Below are positions 11,405-22,304 of a stretch of DNA of 64,000 nt, piece after piece (position 1 is the stretch's first letter; every line of letters begins with the position of its first letter). The DNA comes from Phoenix dactylifera (taxonomy: Eukaryota > Streptophyta > Magnoliopsida > Arecales > Arecaceae). The position numbers were made by a program, and so were the translations under genes. Where the stretch lies: contig NW_024068498.1 of the NCBI RefSeq assembly GCF_009389715.1, positions 1-64,000 of the forward strand, read 5' to 3'. The notes beneath the pieces are model-generated. The model was not told where the DNA came from. It ran no database searches and was given only the letters and a program-made list of their open reading frames with translations.

Positions 11405-13530
11405 TGTAAAGGCCCACATTTTATTGGGCTTGGGATACAATCCGACCCATGAGAAGGTGGAGGGAGACTCTTGATCGGGTCTTCTCCCTCCCTGTTTCAA
11501 ACCCATCTTCCTCCTCCCGAATCCACCAGAAAAAAAAAAAAACAGAGGGAAAAGGGGGATTAAATCTTACCTAAATTGAACCAAACTCCATCTATAAAAG
11601 ATCCCTTTCTCCTCATCCTAGGGCATCAACCGAGTGCCGTTCAAAAGAAAAAGGAAAGAAAAAAAAAAGGGGATCCGTGAGATTGGGTTGTTCGCTGCCG
11701 ATCTCGCCGGAGGAACTCGCCGGAGTCAAGGTAAGCACCGTCTCCCCCTTCTCCTTTGTCTTTGGGCCACCGTCGCCTAGGAATCCGGCCGGCAAGCCGC
11801 CGGACTGATGGGAAAAGCCGAGCCTCTGTTCGGCCTTCTCCTCTTCTGTTCCGGCCGGACGTCGCCAGGCGTGGCACCGCCGGCACCGCCACAGGCCGAC
11901 GACCAGGGGGCGTCGCCGGCCGTGGGCCACCTGCTGCCGAACCCCCTTCTCCCCTTTCCGTCGGGAAGAAGGAAGAAGAGAGAAAGAGAGAGGGTCCTTC
12001 CACTCCCTTTCTCTCATTTTACTTTCCTCTTATTATAATATTTGTTATTGGGTTCTCTCCTTACACATGGATCCGGGGAGATCATGGCTTTGAGGACTCT
12101 AGATAGTTTTGGGATGCTAGATTTTAGAGGACCCTTTAGAGGATTAAACAGGGTCCTAGATCATCATATATCTTTGATAAATTTTAATGATGACTTGGTT
12201 CTGTAGGGGAACAATCTATTGGACGAGAGGACGCTGAGTAGAGTCCTACGCATTCCGGTTCATAGATCGCCGTGAGGGCGGGTGATTAGTTGACTGAGAT
12301 TTCAATAAAGTGTAAGAATCCTTGTACGCCAATCCTGCATAATATAAATATTTTTATACTTACATATGTATAATATGCTACGATCTGAATTAATATGCTA
12401 TGATCCAGACAAATCAAAATTGTTATATTAAACTATATTTTGATTGTGTTGGCTTGTGATTGATATTATGATGTATGCATGTGCATAACCTACACCTGTA
12501 TAATTGGATTTATGGATGTGGTACTATAGACTAACCTTGTTAATATTGGTTGCCCCGTCACGGGCTGGAAACGTGACCGGATTAGTCTATAGTTGTAAAT
12601 AAAGGGATTGATGTGTGGATGTGAAATTGATTAAATGAACATGGACTTTGGGCCGTCTCGTTATTATGGGTTTGCCCGTCACAGGCTCTAAGTGTGACAC
12701 TATTGGTTTGCCCGTCACAGGCTCTAAGTGTGACACTATTGGTTTGCCCGTCACAGGCTCTAAGTGTGACAATGTTGGTTTGCCCGTCACAGGCTCTAAG
12801 TGTGACAATGTTGGTTTGCCCGTCACAGGCTCTAAGTGTGGCAATGTTGGTTTGCCCGTCACAGGCTCTAAGTGTGACACTATTGGTTTGCCCTGTCACG
12901 GGCTGGAAACGTGACCGGGATTTGGCCCAAAGTCGGAAAGATAATTGATCCGGATCAAGTTAATATAGAATGGAAAGAAAAAGCATTGAAAACATTAATG
13001 AAGATTTATGAGCTATCGTATGCTATATCATTCTTGCGTGGTTGGACTTTCATTGATATTTGACGTGCATACTTATATTGATTATTTGAGCCTTTTGATA
13101 GTCGGTTTATGATTTCATGAAATGTGCATCGATTTATCGTGGCTTTCAAATTCATATTATTATTGTGTTGGTTCGGAAGTGTAGGGATTCTTACTGGGCT
13201 GTAAAGCTCACCCCCTTTTTCTTCTTTTTCTTTACCAGAGTTGCAGGATGCATAGATTTGGATGGGATGGGCGCCGAGTGCGAGTACCCGAGTTATTAGT
13301 TAGTTAGTTTGTTTATCCTTCTTTTATGTCGATGAACATTTGAAGACTTTGTAATTGAACCAATTTGTTTATTTGGACATGTCGGATTTGTCTATTTGAA
13401 TTATTAAATTAGTTGTGGATTTATTGGAATTTTTGTTAATCATAGGCCTTGCATGATCTTTAGGGCACTGCTCTAGGGCTCATGCGGCCGGTCGCGTACC
13501 GGACCCGGGTGCTGGGTTCGGGGCGTGACA
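11405..13530 (+). mobile_element. Solo LTR (gypsy-type), TSD AGTCT
   Basis: A 2126-bp LTR with ends TGTAAAGGCCC and GGGGCGTGACA, flanked by the 5-bp direct repeat AGTCT (11400-11404 and 13531-13535). The paralogous LINE copies at 43325 and 45746 have the uninterrupted sequence CAACAGTCTAGTCGAAG, which proves the insertion boundaries. It contains a TATA-like CTATAAAAG at about 11592, a GC-rich zone (11700-11990) and the 36-bp array. No internal region remains, so it is a product of LTR-LTR recombination. Confidence 0.9.
12668..12893. repeat. 36-bp tandem repeat array, about 6 copies
   Basis: The unit GTTTGCCCGTCACAGGCTC plus AAGTGTGACACTATTG repeats about 6.3 times. It is the reverse complement of the array at 4320-4670 and marks this LTR family. 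The two arrays differ in copy number. Confidence 0.9.
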
Positions 13531-13535
13531 AGTCT

Positions 13536-13590
13536 GGTCGAAGATGTGCCAGCCCTCGGCCACCACTAATCTAGTCTGCTGGTCCCTCAT
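13536..13590 (-). mobile_element. LINE fragment copy 1, right part
   Basis: Continuation of the fragment interrupted by the solo LTR. It matches 43331-43385 and 45752-45806 (GTCGAAGATGTGCCAGCCC). It ends at about 13590, where the RLK1 upstream region begins (AAACTACC; matching 47115). Confidence 0.7.
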
Positions 13591-14019
13591 GAAACTACCT
13601 TTTTTAAAAAATTTTAAATGATGCGAGTCCCACGTGACAAGGGACCACACCAACGCATATAGATTGCGAGAATGCGCAATTCAGTAGTAGGTGGTCTGTC
13701 GATTCAGTGTTAGAAATAAAATGTCACTATAAATATGTATTTGAGTGTTAGAAATAAATATGTAACTATAAGGGCATCACGATTTCATGGTATAAAATAT
13801 CCAAATGTTATCATGAAACGTTCCAAGTGCCTGAGTACATATTTGAGACATCAAAAAATTCAAATTTAAAAGAATGGATGCAATTCAACTACAGGACAAG
13901 ACTGTGCATTAAAAATGGTGCTTGACCAGGCAAGGGTACTGCTTCTTCCTTTAGTTCTTTAATAATTTATGCCCAATTATTGTGCATACATGAGCTGCAA
14001 TAACAGGTTTACAGGTAGG
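13591..14019. other. Start of the RLK1 duplicated unit, non-coding
   Basis: Closely similar to about 47115-47550 upstream of RLK2 (shared CCCACGTGACAAGGGACCAC and TTAGAAATAAATATGTAACT). No coding sequence recognised. Confidence 0.7.
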
Positions 14020-14310
14020 AGTGACCGCCCCGGTCACAATATAGCGGGCCATATGTTTGAAATGGATCCTAGCATTCTTGAACTCTTTATTTTCCTCAGC
14101 GAATAGGAAAGATCATTTTCTACGTTTGCCTTGATGGAAGATTTCTTGGCTGAAACTTATTTTCAGATCTCTTGTTGTGATGCTCCTTATCTTTTAATCC
14201 TCGAGCTATGCAGAGAACAAGGCACAAGCATGTATTAGATGAGAAAGTGTGATTAATGAAGGTTATTAGGCTTAATAAAAGTAATCAGGCTTCGCCTAAA
14301 CTTTCTTAAG
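14020..14310 (+). pseudogene. RLK 3'-flank relic without gene body (copy 2)
   Basis: Aligns closely with 47550-47815 and 7880-8165, and more weakly with the RLK1 3' flank (about 20985-21235) in the same order and orientation. I infer that a receptor-kinase copy once ended here and lost its body, leaving its tail upstream of the RLK1 promoter modules. Confidence 0.5.
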
Positions 14311-14410
14311 TTGTGGTCAAGCCCATAATCGGAAAAAAAAAGGGTAAGAGTAATTTATCTTTTCTGCTACGAGGTCCTCGGTGTAAAGCATGCATATCTT
14401 AATCAAAAAA

Positions 14411-14860
14411 ATTAACGTCCCTTCACCTCCCATGCAGCAGAGATTTGCGCTCCGCCTGCAAACGGCAGTCCAATTCAACCAAAAAAAAATCTTCCACACG
14501 CTTGTTCCGGGTGCTGCAACTTGCCGGTCAATACCAGCCAGCCTGATGTTGATACCGGAGGGTCAGTGTATACGGTATACCATGATTGATCAGTCAGATA
14601 ACGAGTCTTGAAGACCAGCTTCGATCGAGAGGCTGGTATCAGCTCTCGGAGATTACTCCACAGCAAGTCTAAAGATTTTAATGGCACAAGTGGAAACAGC
14701 GGTGCAACGCAGCTTTCTTTCCTGAAGCGATATGGACTTGAATATCTTGCGTCATCTCTTACGATTTTCAGGGCCCAAATAATTGAGCATGAAAAAGTAA
14801 ATTACGCATCAGATTATCATATTTAATAAAAAATAGAGGAGAGATAATAAAATAAATAGT
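14411..14860 (+). repeat. RLK upstream module (unit 1 of 3 at RLK1)
   Basis: Ordered blocks: CCTCCCATGCAGCAGAG, CGCCTGCAAACGGCAGTCC, CTTGCCGGTCAATACCAGCC, GATGTTGATACCGGAGGGTC, CCATGATTGATCAG, GACCAGCTTCGATC, CCACAGCAAGTCTAAA, then GATATGGACTTGAATAT. The same blocks recur at about 15910-16180 and 16916-17160 here, and at 47925-48340 and 48556-48910 at RLK2. The third unit leads directly into RLK1. It may represent duplicated promoter or 5' sequence. Confidence 0.65.
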
Positions 14861-14925
14861 TGATCTCATATCTATTTTTAAAGGAGAAGGTAAAATACAT
14901 ACCACTCAGAGGTGGTATTTACTTT

Positions 14926-15282
14926 TTTTTTTTTTTTTTTTTTGGTGGAAAAATAGGAGGGGAGGGGGAGGGACCAGCCCACCCGCGTAGCAGCCCCATT
15001 ACTGGGCCCCCCTTCCACCAGGGAATGTCCGATGCAGGTCGCAAGTTTTCGCGTGCCTTCTCCGACCCGTGGGCTCACCCCACTGGGTTCACCGCCTCAC
15101 GTGTGGGTACGTCACCCCAGCGCCACCTCAGTACAAGTGGAAGGAAAGCATAACCACCAGCAAGCCAGCCGGGCGTGGGGCATCCGGTCCCCTAATTTAA
15201 TCGACGCCCGCGCGTTTCGAACCCGGGCAACTTGGGCGGAATTATGGCCCCCTTACCACCAGGCTACTACCTTGGTGGCGTA
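14926..15282 (-). mobile_element. tRNA-derived SINE with 12-bp TSD
   Basis: On the minus strand the head contains an A-box-like TAGCCTGGTGG and, about 44 bases further, a B-box-like GGTTCGAAAC; each has about one mismatch to the RNA polymerase III consensus. The element ends in a poly(A) tail, seen on + as the T run at about 14926-14943. It is flanked by the direct repeat GTATTTACTTTT (14914-14925 and 15283-15294). The paralogous RLK2 upstream region at about 48425-48440 has one uninterrupted copy of this site, so the insertion postdates the RLK duplication. Body about 357 bp. Confidence 0.88.
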
Positions 15283-15294
15283 GTATTTACTTTT

Positions 15295-15899
15295 CCCCGT
15301 TGGATTACCGAATGAAGGTAATATAAAAATATCATTTATTGACAGCAATGCCCTCACTTATATTATATTGATATTATATTAATTACATCAATATAATTAA
15401 TATTAACTATATTAATATATTATATATATTAAAAATTTATAAATATTAATATATTTATTAATATAGAATATCAAATATTTATTAATTATCAATAATCAAA
15501 TTTAGGATTTATTAATAATTAATATATTTATGGATATACCAAAATATACTAAAATTTATTTATAATAAGAAATATATTTTCTAATATATGTATAATTAAT
15601 TTAAAAATATCTATCAACTCATGTAAATATATTTTAATATTTGAAATAGCAAATATTGATAATATTTATGCACGCGGACTATAAATAGCCAACAAATTGA
15701 CTGAGAAAAAAATCTTATTACCTAAATTGTTTATTTAAAGGCGTCGCTACAAATTTGGCAATATTCTTATATATGATATACCTACAACCAAACATTGTAA
15801 TCTTTTTCCAACACTATTTTTCATAATATTTTTTTACTAATCAAATATAGTAAAATTTATTTTCCTCTACAATTATTTTTTTAGATAAATAATTTTCAG
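15295..15899. other. AT-rich block upstream of RLK1 (copy 1)
   Basis: Very AT-rich, dense in ATTAATAT motifs. It resembles 16335-16915 (shared GGATTACC, CCCTCACTTATATTATATT, ATTTATCAACTCATGTAAAT) and a shorter piece at 48430-48555. A MITE-like origin is possible, but I could not define ends. No gene. Confidence 0.6.
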
Positions 15900-15909
15900 G
15901 AATAATTAG

Positions 15910-16180
15910 ATCATCCTGTAATACAAGTCAACCTAATGTTGATACTGGATGCATGGCAGTCTATCATGATTGATGAGTCGATAACAAGTCTTAAGGACCA
16001 GCTTCGATCTCTCATGGTTGGTACCAACTCTTACAGATTATTCCACAGCAAGTGTAAAAACTTTTCTGCGTTGCATTTAAGGCAAACGTGGGAATAGTTG
16101 TGCAATGCAGCTTTTTTCTTGAAGCGACATGGGACTAAAATATGTTGCACCGTTCTTTACCTTTCTTAGGGCATGTTTGG
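15910..16180 (+). repeat. RLK upstream module (unit 2 of 3 at RLK1)
   Basis: Second copy of the module: AACCTAATGTTGATACTGGA, CTATCATGATTGATGAGTCG, GACCAGCTTCGATCTCTCAT, CCACAGCAAGTGTAAAAAC, GCGACATGGGACTAAAATAT. More decayed than unit 1. Confidence 0.65.
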
Positions 16181-16915
16181 TTGGGGATAATCTGGTATTA
16201 AAAAAATAATTGTATGTCAATTTACTATATTTGGTACAAAAAAGGATGAGAAAGATAGTAAGATAAATGGTAGGTCATATATCTATTTTTTAAGAGAGAA
16301 GGTAAAATAAATACCACCAAGAAGTGGTATTTGTTTTTCCATATTAGATTACCAAATGGGTGTAATCTAAAAAATAGTATTTCTTGATAGAAATACTCTC
16401 ACTTATGTTATATTAATATTATATTAATTTCATTAATATAATTAATATAAATTATTAATAAATAATAATTATTATTAAATAATTAACAAAAATTTATTAG
16501 TCATCAATAAATCTAACTTAGAATTTATTAATAATTAAATATTTATTATATACCAAAATATACTAAAATTAATTTATAATAAAAATATATTTTTAATATA
16601 TGTATAATTAATTTAAAAATATTTATCAACTCATGTAAATATATTTTAATATTAGAAATGGGCAATATTGATAATATTTATGTCGGCGTGCTATAAATGG
16701 TCAACAAATGGATTTAAAAAAAAAATATTACTATCTGAGTTGTTTATATAAAGGCATCATTAGAAATTTAGCAATATTCTCATATAAAACCAAATAGAGT
16801 AATCTTTTTCCAATATCACTTTTTAGAATATTTTTTTACTAACCAAGTATGATAAAATTTAGTTTCCTTCATAATTATTTTTCTAGATAAATAATTTTTA
16901 AAAATTGTCATATTT
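16181..16915. other. AT-rich block upstream of RLK1 (copy 2)
   Basis: Begins GGGCATGTTTGGTTGGGGAT, which looks like a MITE terminus, but I do not find the matching inverted end. It contains a small inverted repeat (ACCACC...GGTGGT type) near 16310-16330. Similar to 15295-15899. No gene. Confidence 0.55.
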
Positions 16916-17238
16916 TCCTGTAATATAAGTTAACCTGATGTTGATAGCGGAGGGCCAGTCTACCATGATTGATGAGTCGATAACAAGTCCTGTCGACCAG
17001 CTTCGATCTCTCATCGATGGTATCAGCTCTCACAGATTATTCCCTAGCAAGTCTAAAAGACTTTTCAACAGCTGTTCCTTTCAGCTTCTTTCTCAATGTG
17101 ACGTGGGACTAAAATATCTGGCGTGGTCCCTTGCCCTTCTCAATTGCTTTGCTAGAGACCCGCCACTCAAGCCAAGTCTGTCTAAATCGAGACGACTCCA
17201 GATATCCACCGGCCCAGAAATCCTACTAAACAGTTTGC
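16916..17238 (+). promoter_or_regulatory. RLK1 proximal upstream region (module unit 3)
   Basis: Third copy of the upstream module, running directly into the RLK1 reading frame: ACCTGATGTTGATAGCGGAG, CCATGATTGATGAGTCG, GACCAGCTTCGATCTCTCAT, then GACGTGGGACTAAAATATCT. From about 17070 on it is closely similar to the DNA just upstream of RLK2 (from about 48830). I cannot place a TATA box or transcription start with confidence. Confidence 0.5.
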
Positions 17239-20200
17239 ATGCTCTTAGAAGGCTTCATCCAAAGCCTCCACCAAGCTATGTGGTTTATTGTTTTCCTCTC
17301 GATCGACTTCCTAGGAGCGCGCATGGGATATCTCTCCAACTCGCAGAGGGCATGCTCTTGGTGCTCCTCTCTCATGCGTGCAACTCTTCTACTCTTGTGT
17401 CCTTTTGTGCTTTCATCTCCCCAATCTCCTGCTATCACCACCAGCACTGCAACCTCCTTGGCGGGGAACAACAGCAAAAGCGTAAGCGACCACTCAGCTC
17501 TCATTTTATTCAAGTCCAATATATATCATGATCCATATGGGGCTCTATCCTCCTGGGACAACAAGTCGCTTCAGTTCTGCCAGTGGCAAGGCGTCACATG
17601 TGGTAGTCGGCACCCTGAAAGGGTCATTGCTCTGGACTTACACTCCCTTGGCCTGGCCGGAACCATATCACCATCCGTAGCCAACCTCACCTTCCTCAGA
17701 AAACTAAGTCTCCAAGAGAACAAACTCGGCGGATCCATCCCACAAGATCTTGGCCATTTGCACCAGCTGCAACATCTCAACCTAAGCGTGAATTCTCTGG
17801 AAGGACAAATTCCATCCAGTCTTGGAAATTGCAAACATCTGATTACGCTTGACCTAGGTAACAACCTTCTCAACGGACAAGTTCCCCATGAGTTGGGATC
17901 ACTTCCTCAGCTCATTGCCTTGATCCTCCAATCGAATAATCTTACAGGAGGCATCCCAACATCTTTCACCAACCTCTCCTCTTTGGACAACCTCGACTTA
18001 TCGCACAACAGGATTATGGGCGGCATTCCACCTTGGCTAGGGAACCTGTCCTCTGTCACCATTTTTGTTCTTGCAGGGAACGCTTTGTCAGGGGGCATTC
18101 CATCTTCATTATGTCGTCTAACCTCTCTTGCTAGCCTCGATGTATCACAAAACCACTTATCAGGCATGATTCCTCCCTGTCTCTACAATCTCTCAAGCAT
18201 TCGTGTCTTGAGTGTGAGCTTCAATAGTCTCGGAGGGACCATCCCATCTGACATAGGTAGCACTCTCCCTCGCCTCCAGAACCTGGTCATGTCCTGGAAT
18301 CAGTTCACCGGACTAATCCCTTCTTCATTATCGAATGCTTCTGGACTAATTCGCATCCAGTTCCAAAAGAACAATCTCCATGGAAAAATCCCTCGCAACC
18401 TTGGAGCCTTACAGAACCTGTCGCTCCTGATGCTTTACGGGAACCAACTAGTAGCCAATGAGGCCGAAGATTGGAGCTTCCTCACTGCTCTAACCAACTG
18501 CAGCAAATTGACAATCCTACATATCGGCAACAACAACCTCACTGGTGCCTTACCCAATTCCATTTCCAACCTCTCCACAGATATCCACGTCCTTGTTTTT
18601 TGGCATAACCAGATATCTGGAAGCCTGCCTTCAAATATGGGGAACCTGAAAAACCTGATAGCACTTGCCATGGGTTCAAACCTTCTCACAGGTAATATTC
18701 CTGAATCTCTTGGAAATATTAATGCACTGGAAGAGCTGGAAATGTCTTTCAACAATTTCTCCGGCCAAATTCCACCTTCACTCGGAAACATCAGTCGATT
18801 GAATTGGATCTCTCTGAAAGGAAACATATTGAGCGGAAGCATTCCAACCCACCTTGAAAATTGTAGGACCTTGCGGTTCCTAGATCTTTCCTACAATCAA
18901 CTTGCAGGCCCCATACCCATAGAGATTCTTAGCCTGTCTTCCCTATCTGAACTCCTAGACTTATCACACAATGCATTACAAGGGTTCTTACCTTCAGAAA
19001 TTGGCAACCTGATAAATGTCAATAACCTCGATTTTTCCGAGAACAGACTGTATGGTGAAATCCCTGATAGCATCGGCGAATGCGTGGTCCTCGGAAACCT
19101 TAATATGAGCGGTAATTTTTTTAAAGGGGTCATCCCGAAATCACTGGCCAAACTAATGGGCCTTCAATTTCTGGACCTCTCAAGCAACAACCTATCTGGG
19201 CATGTACCAGAATATCTCCATATGTTTCACTCGCTCCAGTTTCTGAATCTCTCTTTCAACGACCTTGAAGGTGAGGTTCCGCTAGGTGGGGTCTTTGCAA
19301 ATATGAGCGCATTTTCACTTATTGGAAATCGAAAAATCTGTGGTGGAATCCAAGAACTGCACCTGCCACCCTGCCCCTCTACCCAACCCCATGGGAAAAA
19401 ACACAAAGCTGCTATCTTGGCGGTGATCATCGCAGCTACCAGTGGAGTTCTAGGCTTGACTCTGATTCTCTTCTTCGTGTTACTTCACCGGACTCGAAAG
19501 ACAAGAATGAGACGTCCATCCATGGCAGCCATCAGAACAGAACATGTTAGAGTCTCTTACGCCGAATTGGTCAGAGCAACTGGTGGGTTCTCTTCAGCAA
19601 ATCTGATTGGCGTTGGGAGTTTCGGTTCTGTATATAAAGGGGTCATGGATTGGGATGATATAAAGATGGTTGCTGTAAAGATACTGAACCTTCAGCAGCA
19701 GGGGGCTTCAAGGAGTTTCATAGCTGAATGTGAGGCCTTGAGAAGCATCCGACACCGGAACCTGGTCAAAATCATAACTGCATGCTCTAGTGTTGATTTT
19801 AGAGGTAATGATTTCAAAGCATTGCTTCTTGAATTTATGGAGAATGGAAGCTTGGAACGATGGCTGCATCCGGAAGTGAATGAACAATGCCCGATGAGGA
19901 ATTTGAATTTAGAGCGGAGAGTGAGCATAGCCATGGACGTGGCTTCTGCACTGGATTACCTTCATCATCACAGCCCGGTACCAATCGTGCATTGTGATCT
20001 CAAGCCGAGCAACATTCTTCTGGATGGTGACATGACTGCCCATGTGAGTGATTTCGGGCTGGCGAAGTTTCTCTCTGAATCTATTAACTCATTCTCCATA
20101 TCTGCTAGCTTGGCGGCGATAAAAGGATCGGTTGGATACATCGCTCCAGGTGAGACTTCATGTACAAATTCTTCTCTTTCTCATTTTCTTCCTACGTAGG

Positions 20201-20745
20201 TTAATATAGACTAATAATGATCAGCTAAAGACAGATAAGCTAGTCTGGCTCATTCATTATAGAACAACATATTTCTACCTTCTGATCCACTGCTTTGTTT
20301 TGTTTGTGGATCGATTTATCTTGAATGTTTAACTATGTTTTTGCCGTTGTCTTTGTGCAAACATATATCAGAGTATGGTTTGGGAAGCCAAGTATCGACT
20401 CGAGGAGATGTGTACAGCTACGGAATACTTCTCTTGGAGATGTTTACCGGAAAGAGACCCACTGATGCGACCTTCAATGAAAGCCTAGATCTTCATCGAT
20501 TTGTTGAGATGGCTTTTCCTAGTCAAATTATGAACATCGTAGATCCGCAGTTGATACGAGAGGAGTATGAAATTATCAATGGCATACAACAGAGGTGCAC
20601 TAAACAACACAGGATAAAAGAGTGCTTAATTTCAGTGATTAGCATTGGTCTCCAATGTTCCAACAAATTACCCAAAGAACGAATGCATACGGGAGATATT
20701 GTAAAAAAAATGACTGCAGCGAGAGAGATACTTGGTGGCGTCTAA
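17239..20745 (+). CDS. LRR receptor-like serine/threonine kinase, class XII, non-RD (RLK1)
   Basis: A plasma-membrane receptor kinase of the Xa21/EFR/FLS2 type, which in characterised members perceives microbial peptides and signals in immunity. Exon 1 is 17239-20149 and exon 2 is 20372-20745. The split Glu codon at the junction joins GYIAP to EYGLG, and the total is 1094 residues from the first ATG. The N-terminal LRR cap starts near residue 85 (DHSALILFKS; CQWQGVTC), followed by about 22 LRRs, the cap KICGGIQELHLPPC and a membrane segment at about 723-748. The kinase has a P-loop [11 protein letters not shown] from 791, Lys in VAVKIL, HCD at 918-920 (Cys instead of Arg, so non-RD), and DFG at 938. 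The start is uncertain: Met29 (17323) or Met46 (17374) put a hydrophobic signal peptide (MRATLLLLCPFVLSSP) nearer the N-terminus. No frame break is seen. The ligand cannot be inferred. Confidence 0.93.
20150..20371 (+). other. RLK1 intron
   Basis: A 222-bp intron with donor CCAG/GTGAGA and acceptor ATATATCAG/AG. It is phase 1, at the position after GYIAP in the kinase domain where many class XII receptor kinases carry their single intron. The paralogue RLK2 has the same intron (51918-52187, 270 bp). Without splicing, the frame from exon 1 would stop at 20199, losing the C-lobe. Confidence 0.9.
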
Positions 20746-21448
20746 AGTCACAGAGAATGATCCACAAATATTAGTAAGATATTATGAAGGCTTACGCAAA
20801 CATACATTATATGGCTGTTGTTACTTCCCAAAGCCGCTTGCCATTGCTGTCGCTTCCTGTGCTCATCCCCTTCGACCTGTTTTCATTTTCCGGTTTGTCT
20901 TTTGTCTTTGCCTGCTATTGTTTGAGGGGACCCTCTTTGGATGCTCTACTATCACAAGGCCAAGAGATATCGGGATGAAATGTTCCATGGATTTGAAATG
21001 AGTCGTCATAGTTGAACAAGTCTTGTGTTTTCCTTGACATATCGGAGAGGTCACTTTCTTTCCTTCATCTTCCTTGCGATTTGTATATTTCTACCTCTTA
21101 TTATGATGCTTTTTATCTTTCAATCCCTCAACTAGGTGGATAAAAAGAAACATGTGGGTATAAAATGTGCTGTGATTGATGAAAGTGATTAGAGTTAATC
21201 AAGTGATTAGTTTTGTCTAATCTTTCTCGATAATATAAAGTGTGCTAACTGTGTACAAAATCAATATAAGTATATATAAAGTAAGGCATTCGTATAATGA
21301 AATATGAGAGACTGAAAGATGAGATTAAGTATGACTACATCATTAAGTTAGTCCAACTCATAATCAAAAATAAAAGAAAGAAAGAAAAGAAAAGAGAGTT
21401 GGAGTTACCCTCATATGAGGTGTTCTGAATGCCCGGCATGGTATTGGC
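20746..21448 (+). other. RLK1 3' flank, duplicated downstream of RLK2
   Basis: Closely similar to 52562-53262 through to GAGGTGTTCTGAATGCCCGG. Short open frames here are conserved only as non-coding duplication. The similarity breaks at 21448, where the copia LTR begins; the RLK2 copy continues with ATGCTGCATCC at that point. Confidence 0.75.
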
Positions 21449-22304
21449 TGTTGCGAATGAAAGCACTCACCCTTCGATCGTACTATTCCCTTTTCTGGAT
21501 CCAAACTGCGGAAAGACGAATCGAGAAGAAGTAGTAGTAGAGAATAAAATCAAACAATCACAAAGACAACTATTTTACGTGGTTCACCCCAATACGGTTA
21601 CGTCCACGGAGGCCACACACACAGATTCAATATATTCAGCAAGGGATACAACGATCTCTCTTCCCCGTTGGAGATTGCACAACTAGGGCTTATAAGGGAA
21701 ATCCAAACCTTCTAGGGTTTACAAGAGAGATAGGACTCAAAAAGAAACTCTCTACTGCCGCTCTCATCTATCTAGGGTTCACAAAAAAACCCTATTTATA
21801 GGTTGTCAACACATAAGGAAACTTTCCTATGAAACCCTAAGTCAAAAAATCCATCTTGCCACTGTTTCAATCAATCCCGTGATCAAGAGTCGACTCTTCA
21901 CTTTCAGGGGTCGACTCCTGATAAGTTCGAGTCGACTCGGACATCCTCGGATCGACTCTCAGTATCAGCACCGAAAACTAGCACGCTCTGTCTTTCTGAG
22001 AGAGTCGACTCCTTCAACTTGGAGTCGACTCGAGCAGACCTGGAGTCGACTCCTGCAGGACTAGAGTCAACTCCTACAAGGCTGGAGTCGACTCCTGCAA
22101 ACGACCCCAAAAACAGCTCTTTATTTCTTCACTGTGGCACATAGCGAGTCGACCCTCTCATCCCTGGGGTCGACTCAAGCTTCATATGAGTCGACTCCTA
22201 GATGCTAGGGGTCAACTCCATTCAGTTGGCACAGACTTTTTCAAGCAAACTTGAGCCAAAATCAATTGCAGTCGTTTCGAGTTTCGAGGCACATTTTCTC
22301 AACA
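21449..22304 (-). mobile_element. LTR of a minus-strand copia element (copy 1)
   Basis: An 856-bp LTR. On the minus strand it starts TGTTGAGAAAATG, right after a PPT-like AAGTGGGAGAT, and ends CATTCGCAACA at 21449. This is the 3' LTR of the copia fragment to its right. It inserted into the RLK1 3' flank, as shown by comparison with the uninterrupted RLK2 flank near 53262. A second copy of the same LTR is at 43512-44360, including about 15 bases of the same flank, so that copy derives from this locus or the reverse. Confidence 0.85.
21888..22222. repeat. Dense GAGTCGACTC palindrome cluster inside the copia LTR
   Basis: Roughly a dozen copies of GAGTCGACTC or close variants within about 330 bases, spaced irregularly by about 15-40 bases. 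The cluster recurs in the second LTR copy (about 43943-44275). The hexamer GTCGAC is far above what chance would give. Confidence 0.9.

Noticed and set aside
11163..11417. Host RNase H-like gene (also 43079-43324 and 45500-45745)
   Set aside because: Only fragments are present, with an adjoining zf-RVT-like region in copy 3, which indicates LINE remnants.
15225..15270. A tRNA gene on the minus strand, from the A and B box motifs
   Set aside because: No cloverleaf could be traced, and the segment is the head of a SINE with poly(A) tail and TSD.
16181..16915. MITE starting GGGCATGTTTGGTTGGGGAT
   Set aside because: No matching inverted terminus or target duplication was found.
17226..20000. 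Antisense open frames across both RLK genes
   Set aside because: They are shadows of the LRR coding sequence with no independent domain.
20335..20745. A separate small kinase gene starting at 20335 (and 52151)
   Set aside because: It is exon 2 of the RLK gene. The part before 20372 is the intron end.
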